The position numbers and the translations under genes were made by a program. A stretch of DNA of 64,000 nt from Paroedura picta (Eukaryota; Chordata; Lepidosauria; Squamata; Gekkonidae): NCBI RefSeq assembly GCF_049243985.1, contig NC_135384.1, positions 14,442,501 through 14,506,500 on the forward strand, given 5' to 3'. The notes beneath the pieces are model-generated. The model saw nothing but the letters and a program-made list of their open reading frames with translations. It ran no database searches and was not told the origin of the DNA. Shown here piece after piece: positions 11,299 to 20,168 of the stretch. Within the stretch, counting starts at the first letter, position 1; each line of letters begins with the position of its first letter.

Positions 11299-11463
11299 AA
11301 GGGAGCTTCCACCTGGAGTTCGGTGGAAGCTCTTACTCCATACCAGCGGACTCCACGTTGCTGAAATAAAGCTTGTTCCTGTTGTATCGTTCACCAGGCC
11401 TGGCGTGACGTTTTCTTCAAAAGGGGCACCCTGTTTTTTCAGTTAGCAAGCGGGTCCCCGACA
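10968..11463 (+). repeat. 3' LTR of the gypsy element
   Basis: 496 bp, almost identical to the 5' LTR and offset by exactly 5568 bp. A G-rich purine run just before it (about 10955-10967) is the likely polypurine tract. Confidence 0.95.
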
Positions 11464-11691
11464 GTTATTTAAGAAAGCAACTTGAGCAGAAATCCCGCCT
11501 ATAAGAAGGTCCCCTGGCTGATAAAAGTTGTGAGGGATTGGGAAGGGGTCATCATATATGGAGCAATTAATGGAAGACGTCCTGCACACTATACAACATG
11601 GCATCACCAGCAGCACCAATATTAGTAGCAGCAGAATCTCAATAACAAAACCTCCCTTCTGGCTGTATGATATCACTTTTCCATCCATCAT
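11464..11691 (-). CDS. V2R A exon 1, 5' piece
   Basis: Starts MMDGKVIS at 11691, with a hydrophobic signal segment (EILLLLILVLLVMPCC), then [19 protein letters not shown] and [15 protein letters not shown], the V2R N-terminal hallmark. Runs straight into the LTR. Confidence 0.88.
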
Positions 11692-12199
11692 ATTTTATCA
11701 CATCAGTTTTGCTGCATCATTCCTCAGGTTTCTAATCAATGTTTTGGTTCACCCGTTAAAATCCAAATGACCCCCCCAAGAAGATTAAAGGAATGCCTCT
11801 CTATAAAATATCATTTCCCAGTTGTGAAAAATAGATCAATATATGATAACACATATAAAGAGGTTTCGTTCATTTTATCATTTGAAATAAAAATGGAGTA
11901 TTCTATCTTATAAAAGGAGACTATATAATAGTTTCATTTAATTTAAAAGCAGCATTATTATTCCACTAAATGTGGGTCTTTGCAAACAAATTTTTCCATT
12001 GTGAGATTTTTTCTGATTTTTTTTTAAACCCAGATCTAATGATGCGCTTGTTTGAAGAGGAAGAATAGGATACAATATGTTAGATAAAAGTGATTTTTAA
12101 ATCAACGAGGAACAATATCTGAGGGAAGGAGATGAAGGAAACCTACATGAAACAGAAGGGAAAAGGGGAATACAATAGATCACCTGAGCCCTGTTTCTA

Positions 12200-12500
12200 T
12201 CTAGATGCAGTTCTAATGGAAAAGTCTTGATTTTGTACTACTTAAATGAAGGTCGTATTATTTGCTTGTGCCTTCAGGAAATCCACTTCAAACAAGGAAG
12301 ACACCAGTTGTTTTGACACTTTGGCTGGAGATAATTGCCCCCCACTGAGGACTGCTTCAGGGCCCCACACCAGCTGCACTGTGAACTAGACATGTAGGCA
12401 GAAGGTTTTGTTGTTTCCAAAGTTTCCATACAGGCCAGCTGATTCCTTTGTGGTTCGGAAATCATCAATAAGTGTCTGTGCAATAAAGATTTTTAGAAGG
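12200..12500 (-). promoter_or_regulatory. conserved upstream block of V2R A (candidate promoter or leader)
   Basis: A block of about 300 bp, 0.5-0.8 kb before the start codon, is closely matched upstream of every exon 1 copy (16030-16330, 28070-28360, 29740-30070, 40850-41150, 54730-55040). Small open frames occur in some copies, but their frames drift by indels, so it is not coding. Its role is inferred only from position and conservation. Confidence 0.4.
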
Positions 12501-12842
12501 TGGGGGCCTAAGTGACTGATTTCTTCCACCTACAAAACTGTCAATTATTTTACCTTTCCTGTGGCCTTTGCTTTGCTTTGTGATGTAGTGTGTGCAAGGG
12601 CATCCGAATGACAATTGACTGCTGTGAGCAACCACATCCTCTTCAGCTGGTGGTAAACCAACACAGTTCCCTTCTCCTAAAGTACCAGGGCTAAGATGTA
12701 TCAGATGAAACCAATGCCTAAAATGTATCAGCTGACACCAATATCTTACATGCTGCTGCAGTTAAACCCTGTTTCAATCTTGTCACAGGAGAGCATGTGC
12801 ATGGTGCATGTCAGAGTTCCCTGATAGTTTTCAGCCTGCAGC

Positions 12843-13112
12843 TGCATTTAGAAGAAGATTTGCTCTTTATATGCCACTTTTACCTATCAGAAGGAGTCAC
12901 AAAGCAGTTTACAATCACCTTCCCTTTCCTCTCTCCACAAGAGACACCCTATGAGGCAGGTGAGGCTGAGAGTGCCCAGATATCATTGCTCAGTCAGAAC
13001 AGCTTCATCAGTGCTATTGTGAGCTGGCTGCATGTGGTGTAACTTGGAATCAAACCCAGCTTGCAAGTTTAGAAGTCTGCAGTCCTAACCTTTACACCTA
13101 GCTGGCTCTCTG
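12843..13112 (-). mobile_element. tRNA-derived SINE, family 2
   Basis: Reverse copy of the family headed GAGCCAGTTTGGTGTAGTGG and ending in (TTC)n. The same insertion site is filled in the upstream units at 16630 and 30645, and is empty in gene D (near 55325). Confidence 0.75.
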
Positions 13113-13539
13113 GTATTTAGAATATTGGCTCAGGATGGTGGACCTAAATACAAATGTGCTGCCACAGGTGGAGGATCCAACTATGCAATGTCAGGGAGTA
13201 GGGTTATGCGTAATGCTGAAAGTAGGTCTTGGGCAGTTAGGCAGAGCCTCTATGTGACTAGATCCTATAAATATCTACCCTAACTTTGTAGATATCTATC
13301 GAACTTCTGCAGAAAGGAAATGACAGTGTTAACACCTTATGACTGGGAAGGTCCAATGAATTTCCAAATAATTGCATTTCCAGTTAATTGTATATTATTT
13401 CTTATAAATATTAGTAGATAACTTGTTGAACTGGCCAAAGGCTGTCACAATGAAGTAAAACATGAATAAAAGAAAAAAGAAAGTATATAAAAGATGCTTT
13501 AGGATGCTTGAGGCTGGTCTTAGGATACTTCTCCCCCCC

Positions 13540-14110
13540 CCCCCATTGTTCTTTATGGCTCTAATATTCCTGGCTGCAAGAGCATAAAGAGCCATTCTAC
13601 TGGATATATATGTATCAATTTCAGATAATAAACTTTGTCATGCTCAGACATTGCTGGAGCATCCAGAATTAACCTTAAAATGATGTTCCTTGGCTCATCA
13701 TGGAGTGGGCATATTAAGATGTTTCCAGATATAGGCCCATTATGCATGGCCGCTGAAACGGCGATTTCGGGTCACATAGAAAACGTGGAGGGAGAGGAAG
13801 CGAAACAAACCGCTCATGCACGGGATGGTACGCAATGGGGGCAAAACCCAGAGTAACCGATTATGCACATGGCGACCCCAGCACTGCTTCTGGTTGCACC
13901 CCGGTCACCCGGAAGCTGTGCTTTCTTCTGCGTTTCGCTAACATGGCTTTTTCGGCGGCATGCACCGAATCTGTGGCAGGTTGCATGTTATCGTGCGTTA
14001 TCGGTGATTTTAGTCGCCACCATTCCACCCCAAATGCGCGCTATCCCCCCGTGCATAATGGGCCATATAGAGACATTGAGACCTTGGGGCACTTGAGAAT
14101 TGGCTATATC
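13540..14110 (-). mobile_element. LINE C-terminal fragment, interrupted by a MITE
   Basis: Minus-strand reading on the low side (ICPLHDEPRNIILRLILDAP, EHDKVYYL) resembles the terminal segment of LINE ORF2 proteins. The matching upstream part lies beyond the MITE at 13734-14064. Confidence 0.45.
13734..14064. mobile_element. MITE, 331 bp, TIR GGCCCATTATGCA
   Basis: Terminal inverted repeats (GGCCCATTATGCATGG, and its near complement at the right end) flanked by ATA on both sides. GC- and CpG-rich interior. The 3-bp duplication fits PIF/Harbinger-type elements, but no transposase is present. Confidence 0.75.
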
Positions 14111-14539
14111 ACGGGGTCTAAGCATAGCTTGGAATCTTATGTAAGTAAAAGCCATCTGTAATGGCATGGGAGTAATGTTAGCCTAATAAGGTGTTCTTTT
14201 TTGGTCTTTCTAAAAGGCTTTAAATCATTGTACTGTCTCTGACTGGGATATTTTAAAGCTCTCAATTGCAGCAGACACATTATAAATCCAGTCACAGAGA
14301 CAGTGTCCAGTCCTTCATCTCTCAAGAGCCATCTGATACTGAATATCATAAATGAATAATATTGATCTAAATCCCTCCAGGTCGATCAGTGGAAAGAGGC
14401 CCTCCTGGCTATTGGAGTCAGTATTCATAGTTATATTTTGTCTTGTATTATTTAGCTTTCTCAATTTTTTATTACTGCAACACAGAGTTCTTGGGTATAA
14501 AAAAGGCCTCAGTTTTATTATCATCCCGTGAGTGGTTTG

Positions 14540-14830
14540 ACAGAGCATGGGAGAAGGAGCCTGAACCCCATAGGGAGGCCCTGAACCCCAGGAAGTCCAA
14601 TCACCCTCCAGACTCCCTGACAACAAGCTCAATCTAATGTGAAACTCGCAGCTGTAACGAAATATTAACCATCTAGCATCCACCTCAGATGTAGTCATAC
14701 AGCTGTTTACATATCACATAGGGCAGGGGGGAGGGAAGCTGCTCTGCAGCATGTTGAGTGAAGAGGATGGGAACCACATGCATGGCACCCTTATACACAC
14801 ATTGAGTCCCACCTGCATGTACTATGCTGT
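14540..14830. repeat. unclassified dispersed repeat, copy 1
   Basis: Similar to 17870-18165 (CATCACATAGGGC, GGGAAGCTGCTCT, CACCCTTATA in the same order) and partly to 38560-38945. I do not recognise the family; the TATA-like CCTTATATAAA in copy 2 would suit a promoter or LTR fragment. Confidence 0.45.
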
Positions 14831-15240
14831 GGGGGGCGGGAGCTGGTGATTCTCGGTGTATTGGGCAAAAATATATGGAAATAAGCTAATTCTAACATAG
14901 ATATTTCCCCCACAAACCAGAGGGCTGTCCAACCAAATCCCCTGAGAGCCATGTCTCTTCTGAGTGAGCTCAGCACATTGCATTTATGTTTAGATTTTAC
15001 GCTCCCTATTTCCAATAAATTCACCCGAACCCTCTGGCTGTCTGTGGCTGTTAGAGTTAGTGTTAAAAATGAGGTAAGGATAAAAAGGAAGATTAAAGAG
15101 CAAGCCACTTAGGGTTCCCATTGGGGGATGTCCCAGAAACAAATAATGTGGAATAGAATGAAAACACAATTTATGGTTACTTACTCACTGACTGAACACA
15201 GTGAGCAGATTTAGTGAGAGAGAAAAATCCAAACCCTTAC

Positions 15241-15524
15241 CCAGGTTCATCAACCACCATCCGTGCCGGGTGTTCTAGGAAAGATGGTGGGTTACTTAAG
15301 AAAACAACCTGAGCGGCGATCCCACCAATAAGAAGGTCCCCTGGCTGATAAAAGTTATGAGAAATTGGAAAGGGGTCATCGTATATGAAGCAATTAATGG
15401 AACACGTCCTAAGCACAATACAGCATGGCACCATCACCACCAGGATCAGTAACAGCAGCATCTCGATGACAAGACTTCCCTTCCAGCTGCTGAATATCAC
15501 TTTGTCATACTGCATTTTTATCAT
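15241..15524 (-). CDS. orphan V2R exon 1 (possible alternative first exon of A)
   Basis: Open exon 1 (MIKMQYDKVIFSSWKGS, signal segment EMLLLLILVVMVPCC, then [19 protein letters not shown] and [13 protein letters not shown]) with donor CCTGG|GTAAGG. Length 284 bp, which is 2 mod 3 like every working exon 1 here, so it could splice in phase to exon 2 of gene A at 1636. No exons 2-6 of its own lie between it and gene A. It is therefore either a leftover of a deleted V2R copy, a duplicated 5' end, or a used alternative first exon; sequence alone does not decide. Confidence 0.7.
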
Positions 15525-16029
15525 ATCAGTTTTGCTGCATCATTGCTCATGTTTACAATGAATTTTTTGGTTTGCTGCTTAAAATCCGAATGACACCAAC
15601 CCCGAACATTAAAGGAATGCCTCTCCATAAAAAGCATTTTCCAGACGTGCAAGATAGATCTAAATATGATAAAACATCTAAATAGGTTTTGTTCATTCCA
15701 TGATTTGAGAATCAAAATGATATATCCTATCTTCTATGAAGGAAAATTCATAATTTTTTAAATTCTAAAAGCAGCATCTGGATGGCACTGAGTGTGGATC
15801 TTAGCAAACAGATTTCTCATTTGGGAGATTTTCTACAGATTTGTTTTAAGCCAGAAATATTGAAGGGCTTGGATGAAGTGAAATAATAAAATACAATATT
15901 ACGTAGGATAGAAGTGATATTAAAATTAATGAGAAACAAAATCCGGGGGAAGGTCACAAAATAAACCTACATGAAACAGAACGGGAAAGGGGAATACAAT
16001 GGATCACCTGAGACCTGTTTCTATCTAGA

Positions 16030-16330
16030 TGCAGCTTTGATGAAAAAGCCTTGATTTTGTACGACTTAAAGGAATGTCTTTTTGTTTCCTCATGCCTTTA
16101 GGAAGTCCACTGCAAACAACCAAGGCACCAGTTGTTTTGACACTTTGGCTGGAGATAATTGCCCCCCACTGAGGACTGCTTCAGGGCCCCACACCAGCTG
16201 CACTGTAAACTAGACATGTAGGTAGAAGGTTTTGTTGTCTCCAAAGTTCTTACAGGCCAGCTGATACCTTTGTGGTTTGGAAATCGTCAATAAGTCTCTG
16301 GGCAATACAGATTTAGAAAAGGCGGTGGCC
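16030..16330 (-). promoter_or_regulatory. conserved upstream block of the orphan exon 1
   Basis: Same block as 12200-12500, at the same distance from its exon. Its retention suggests the orphan exon was duplicated together with its promoter-proximal DNA. Confidence 0.4.
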
Positions 16331-16629
16331 TAAGTGACTGAAGTCTTCCACCTAGAAGACTTATAGGTGGTTTATGTTACCATTGGCTTTTACTTTTCTT
16401 TGTGAATGATAATGACTTGATATGAGCAACCACATCTTCTTCAGCTGGTAGTAACCCAACATAGTTGCATTCTTCTAAGTATCAGGCCTAAGATGTATGA
16501 GCTGAAACCAATGCCTAAAATATATCACCTGACACCAGCTACTGCAGTTAATCCCTGTTTCAATCTTGTCACAGCAGAGCCTGTATGTCAAGCATGTCAG
16601 CAGTCCCTGAAATTTTTCAGCTTGCAGAT

Positions 16630-16775
16630 ACATTTAGAAGAAGAATTGTTTCTTATATGCCATATTTCTCTACCAGAAGGAGTCACAAAGCAGCTTACAA
16701 TCACCTTCCCTTTCTTCTCCCCACAACACACAACCTATAAGGTAGGTGAGGCAGAGGGAACCCAGGTATGCTGCC
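16630..16775 (-). mobile_element. SINE family 2, truncated
   Basis: Same insertion as at 12843, cut short after GAGGCAGAGGGAACCC. Shared site, so it was inherited by duplication. Confidence 0.65.
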
Positions 16776-16910
16776 ATGGGGGGAGGAGTCAGCTATATAA
16801 TGTCAGGCAGTAGGGTTATTCGTAATACTGAAAGCTATTCAGGCAGAGCCTTTTTAAGATTAGATCCTATCAATATCTGCCTTAATTTTGTAGACGTCTA
16901 ACAAAATTTT

Positions 16911-17066
16911 AGAGAATGAGGTGGCTGGATGGAATCACTGAAGCAATAGGTGCAAACTTAAATGGACTCCGGGGAATGGTAGAGGAGAGGAAGGCCTGGA
17001 GGATCATTGTCCATGGGGTTGCGATGGGTCGGACACGACGTCGCACCGAACAACAACAACAACAAA
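16911..17066 (+). mobile_element. BovB LINE 3' end (or BovB-tailed SINE)
   Basis: Typical end: GGATCATTGTCCATGGGG, GGGTCGGACACGACG and an (AAC)n tail. Flanked by an AACAAAATTTT duplication. The paralogous region near 31255 has the empty site. Confidence 0.85.
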
Positions 17067-17414
17067 ATTTTGCCAAAAGAAAGGACGAAAAACCCGGAAG
17101 ATGCTCAGAAGTTAATGTATTGTTATTATTATTAACTTCCAGTTTTAACACTTTATGACTCAGAAGATCTGATTAACTGAGTAGAATTTTCAGGTAATTG
17201 CATATCCCGTTAATTGTATATTATTCCTAATATATAGTAGTAGATAACTTCCAAACGCCCTCACAATGAAGTACAAATGTATAAAAAGAAATATATATAT
17301 ATATAATTCAACTAAAAAGATCTTAACAGATAAAATTCCATTAAAAGTTTAAGTACAGTAATTAGGTTATAACAGACTTAGGATACAATTCTCCTCTCTC
17401 CCCTATTGCACCTT

Positions 17415-17701
17415 AGGTAAAGGTAAAAGGTATCCCTGTGCAAGCACCGAGTCATGTCTGACCTTTGGGGTGATGCCCTCCAGCGTTTTCATGGCAGACT
17501 CAATACAGGGTGGTTTGCCAGTGCCTTCCCCAGTCATTACCGTTTACCCCCCAGCAAGCTGGGTACTCATTTTACCGACCTCAGGAAGGATGGAAGGCTG
17601 AGTCAACCTTGAGTCGGCTGCTGGGATCGAACTCCCAACCTCATGGGCAGACAGCTCCAGACAGCATATCGCTGCCTTACCACTCTGCGCCACAAGAGGC
17701 T
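17415..17701 (-). mobile_element. tRNA-derived SINE, family 1
   Basis: Reverse copy of the family headed CCTCTTGTGGCGCAGAGTGG and ending GGATACCTTTACCTTT. Box-A and box-B-like segments are recognisable (GTGGTAAGGC; GAGTTCGATCCC). Confidence 0.8.
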
Positions 17702-17869
17702 TTTCCTGGATGCAAAGGCATAAAGAGCCATTCTACTGGAAACATATGTATCAATTTCATAAGATATATCACTTTGTTATGCTCAGTCAGTCTCTGGGTT
17801 ATACAGATTTAGGGGGCCTTAAATGACTGATTTCTTCCATATAAAAAAATGTCAAACAGTTTACCTTTC

Positions 17870-18165
17870 CTGTGCCCATCTTGTGAGAGCCCCTGGTCTC
17901 CCAACCATGCAAGCCATGCTCATTTATATGCCACATATGGAGGCCAGAAACCCCAGGGAGTCCAATCACCCACCAGACTCCCTGCCAACAGGCTCAATCC
18001 CATGCAATATGAAACCTCAGACACAGTCACAAAGCTGTTAAACATCACATAGGGCGGGTGGGTGGGAAGCTGCTCTATGAAATACTGAGCGAAAAGGATG
18101 GGACCCACTTGTACTGCACCCTTATATAAACCGTGGGGTCCCGCCTGCCTCTTCTATGCTGAGCT
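17870..18165. repeat. unclassified dispersed repeat, copy 2
   Basis: Counterpart of 14540-14830, with CCTTATATAAACCGTGG near its right side. Family not recognised. Confidence 0.45.
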
Positions 18166-18323
18166 CCATGTGTAAGCCCAGCATGCAAACTGCAAGAGCC
18201 AATGTGGCTCTCACGTCTACCGGCTGCATCAACGGTCGCTCTGCTTATTCCTTGCCACACCTGAAAATTGGGAAACTGATGACTCGGCATAGATTTGTCA
18301 AAAAACACCTTAAGCAATTAAAA

Positions 18324-18608
18324 GGAACCTCTTGTGGCGCAGAGTGGTAAGGCAGCAGACATGCAGTCTGAAGCTCTGCCCATGAGGCTGGGAGTTCAAT
18401 CCCAGCAGCCGGCTTAAGGTTGACTCAGCCTTCCATCCTTCCAAGGTCAGTAAAATGAGAATCCAGCTTGCATGCTGGGGGGTAAAACAGTAATGACTGA
18501 GGAAGGCACTGGCAAACTACCCTGTACTGAGTCTGCCATGAAAATGCTAGAGGGTGTCACCCCAAGGGTCAGACATGACCCGGTGCTTGCACAGGGGATA
18601 TCTTTAAC
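18324..18608 (+). mobile_element. tRNA-derived SINE, family 1
   Basis: Full-length copy flanked by a TTAAGCAATTAAAA duplication on both sides, so an independent, fairly recent insertion. Confidence 0.88.
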
Positions 18609-18973
18609 TTTAAGCAATTAAAATGTGTAGCCCAGTAGAGTTCAGTGAGAATTATCAAGTCTCATGGTCTTATCTGAATAGAAATTTACTGTCTGTACAA
18701 GTTTATTTACTGAATTACTTTGAAGAGCAATTGGTTAGAGTGAATGCGGAGAGAGCATTTAGCCAGAGTGTAGAAAAAAACTATTTGAATGAAAGATCCA
18801 GAAAGAGTAAGAAAATGTGTAATTTTTCTTGTTGTTGTTTAGAGTTCATCGTTCCACTCAATACAACACAGAGCTGGAGGACTCTTTTGCTGTGAGAACA
18901 TATCTTTTCACAGAAACAAAATTATATGAAGTAGAACTTCTCTGCTGTGTTGAGTTAGGTTATTCATCATACT

Positions 18974-19154
18974 GACCGTTTATGCACTGGAGGATTCATG
19001 CTGGGCTACAGGCTGGAGTTTTAGTCATGGCAGGTTGCCCCACCTCTTCCTGCACCCACATGGGCGAGTATTTGGCCCAGTGCACTTCATCTGCCCCCGA
19101 TCTGTGCTCCTGCATGGGAGCTGGTGCAGTAAAGTTCCCAGTGCATAAACGGTC
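18974..19154. mobile_element. MITE, 181 bp, TIR GACCGTTTATGCACTGG
   Basis: Perfect terminal inverted repeats of about 17 bp, with ACT on both flanks. Three more copies are in the window (29331-29510, 31062-31210 truncated, 32953-33133). Confidence 0.85.
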
Positions 19155-19204
19155 ACTGAGATACCTCATGACATTAGATTACTTTCCCCCCATAAGAGTC
19201 CTGT

Positions 19205-19210
19205 TTTATT
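19205..19210 (-). terminator. candidate poly(A) signal of V2R B
   Basis: AATAAA on the minus strand about 60 bp after the stop codon of gene B. The cleavage site cannot be seen. Confidence 0.4.
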
Positions 19211-19269
19211 CTTCAATTCCATTTCCACTGATACCAGATTTGGTATAAAGAAATCTATTGCTGATATCC

Positions 19270-20168
19270 TCACATGATTCTAATTATTTGTTCCCGAATA
19301 TTCATTTCTGGCCTCAGCAAAAGGATGTAGCATTTTGGGGAAAAGATGCAAACCAGTAAGCCAGCAGCAGAGGACAAGATAGAGAAGATCTCCACAGCCA
19401 CCATGGATTTCCCTTTAGAGCTCAAGTAAGATGGAATAAAGGAAAACCAAACACTGCAAAACACCAACATACTGAAAGTGATGAATTTGGCTTCATTGAA
19501 ACTGCCAGGTAACTTCCTGGCAAGAAAAGCCACTGTGAAGCTGACACTGGCCAGAAAGCCCAGATAGCCAAGGACAGAGTAAAACATCATAGCAGAGCCC
19601 TCATTACATTCCAGGATGATTTCCCTGGGTTGTGCATGAATATTCATTTGTGGGAAGGGAGGGGAAATACAAACCCAAACAACACAAATCACTGCATGAA
19701 TTAAGGAGCCAGAAAGGACAATGGAATAGGCCAGTTTTTTACCCACCCATCTCCTCATGTGGGTCCCTGGTTTGGTGGCCATGAAGGCCAGGATCACAGT
19801 GATAGTTTTGGCTAAGACACTGGAAAGAGCCACACAGAAGATGAGGCTGAAAGTTATTTGGCGCAGAAGGCAGGTCACCTTCCCTGGCTTTCCAATGAAC
19901 ATCAAGGAGCTGAGGAAACAAAGCAGGAGGGAGAGGAGGAGAATGTAGGTTAGGCTTCGATTGTTGGCTTTCACAATGGGAGTGTTCTTGTATTTCATGA
20001 AAGTCCCAAGGACTAATGATGTGACCAGAGAGAAAGATACAGCCAAGATGACAAAAATGATCCCTATAGTCTCTTTGTATGAAAGGTAGCTTGGGACCTT
20101 GAGAAGGCATTCCTGATGGCTTTCACTGGGAAATTGATGATCTGGACATTTGACACAGGCATCCATAT
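19270..20168 (-). CDS. V2R B exon 6 (7TM)
   Basis: 899 bp from acceptor TTCAG to TGA. Starts [18 protein letters not shown], then seven hydrophobic segments, including [17 protein letters not shown] in the first intracellular loop/TM2 region; C-terminus REQIIRIM. Confidence 0.95.

Larger units (their letters stand above)
5400..11463 (+). mobile_element. Ty3/gypsy chromovirus (sushi-like), young, near whole
   Basis: Complete LTR retrotransposon of the Metaviridae: 496-bp LTRs starting TG and ending CA, a 5-bp GTTAT target duplication (5395-5399 and 11464-11468), a gag region with a CCHC knuckle, and a pol ordered protease, RT, RNase H, integrase, chromodomain, with a polypurine stretch before the 3' LTR. 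Integrase-last order plus the chromodomain place it among chromoviruses, most like the vertebrate sushi group. It is far richer in GC than its surroundings. By eye the LTRs differ at one site in 496, which suggests a very recent insertion, perhaps around a million years or less at ordinary vertebrate rates. It lies antisense in exon 1 of a V2R gene. It is broken about once, in the gag region; pol looks whole. Confidence 0.95.
1..11691 (-). pseudogene. V2R gene A (partial, exons 4-1), exon 1 split by a gypsy element
   Basis: Vomeronasal type-2 receptor, class C GPCR for pheromone or odour ligands in the vomeronasal organ. Visible are exon 4 (1-195, cut by the window edge), exon 3 (405-1256), exon 2 (1345-1636) and exon 1 (11464-11691 plus 5345-5399). 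All are open and in phase with the intact paralogues B and C, and together they encode the signal peptide and Venus-flytrap ligand domain. Exons 5-6 must lie left of the window. Exon 1 is interrupted after the codons for AFLNN by a 6.06-kb LTR element in antisense orientation, flanked by a GTTAT duplication. A transcript starting at this exon 1 would read into the LTR and stop within a few codons. Leaving the element out, the exon 1 phase (278 bp, 2 mod 3) matches exon 2. The gene therefore looks recently disabled, unless an upstream exon 1 (15241-15524) is used instead. Confidence 0.85.
11692..19204. other. intergenic region between V2R A and V2R B
   Basis: Holds two related upstream units, one belonging to A exon 1 (11.7-13.4 kb) and one to the orphan exon 1 (15.5-17.3 kb), plus SINEs, a BovB end, MITEs and LINE fragments listed separately. 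No other gene was found. Confidence 0.7.

Noticed and set aside
12274-12483. Small protein encoded by the conserved upstream block
   Set aside because: The reading frame is not kept between the six copies because of indels.
18324-18608. tRNA genes in the SINE heads
   Set aside because: The box motifs belong to SINE promoters; no cloverleaf closes and the copies have target duplications.
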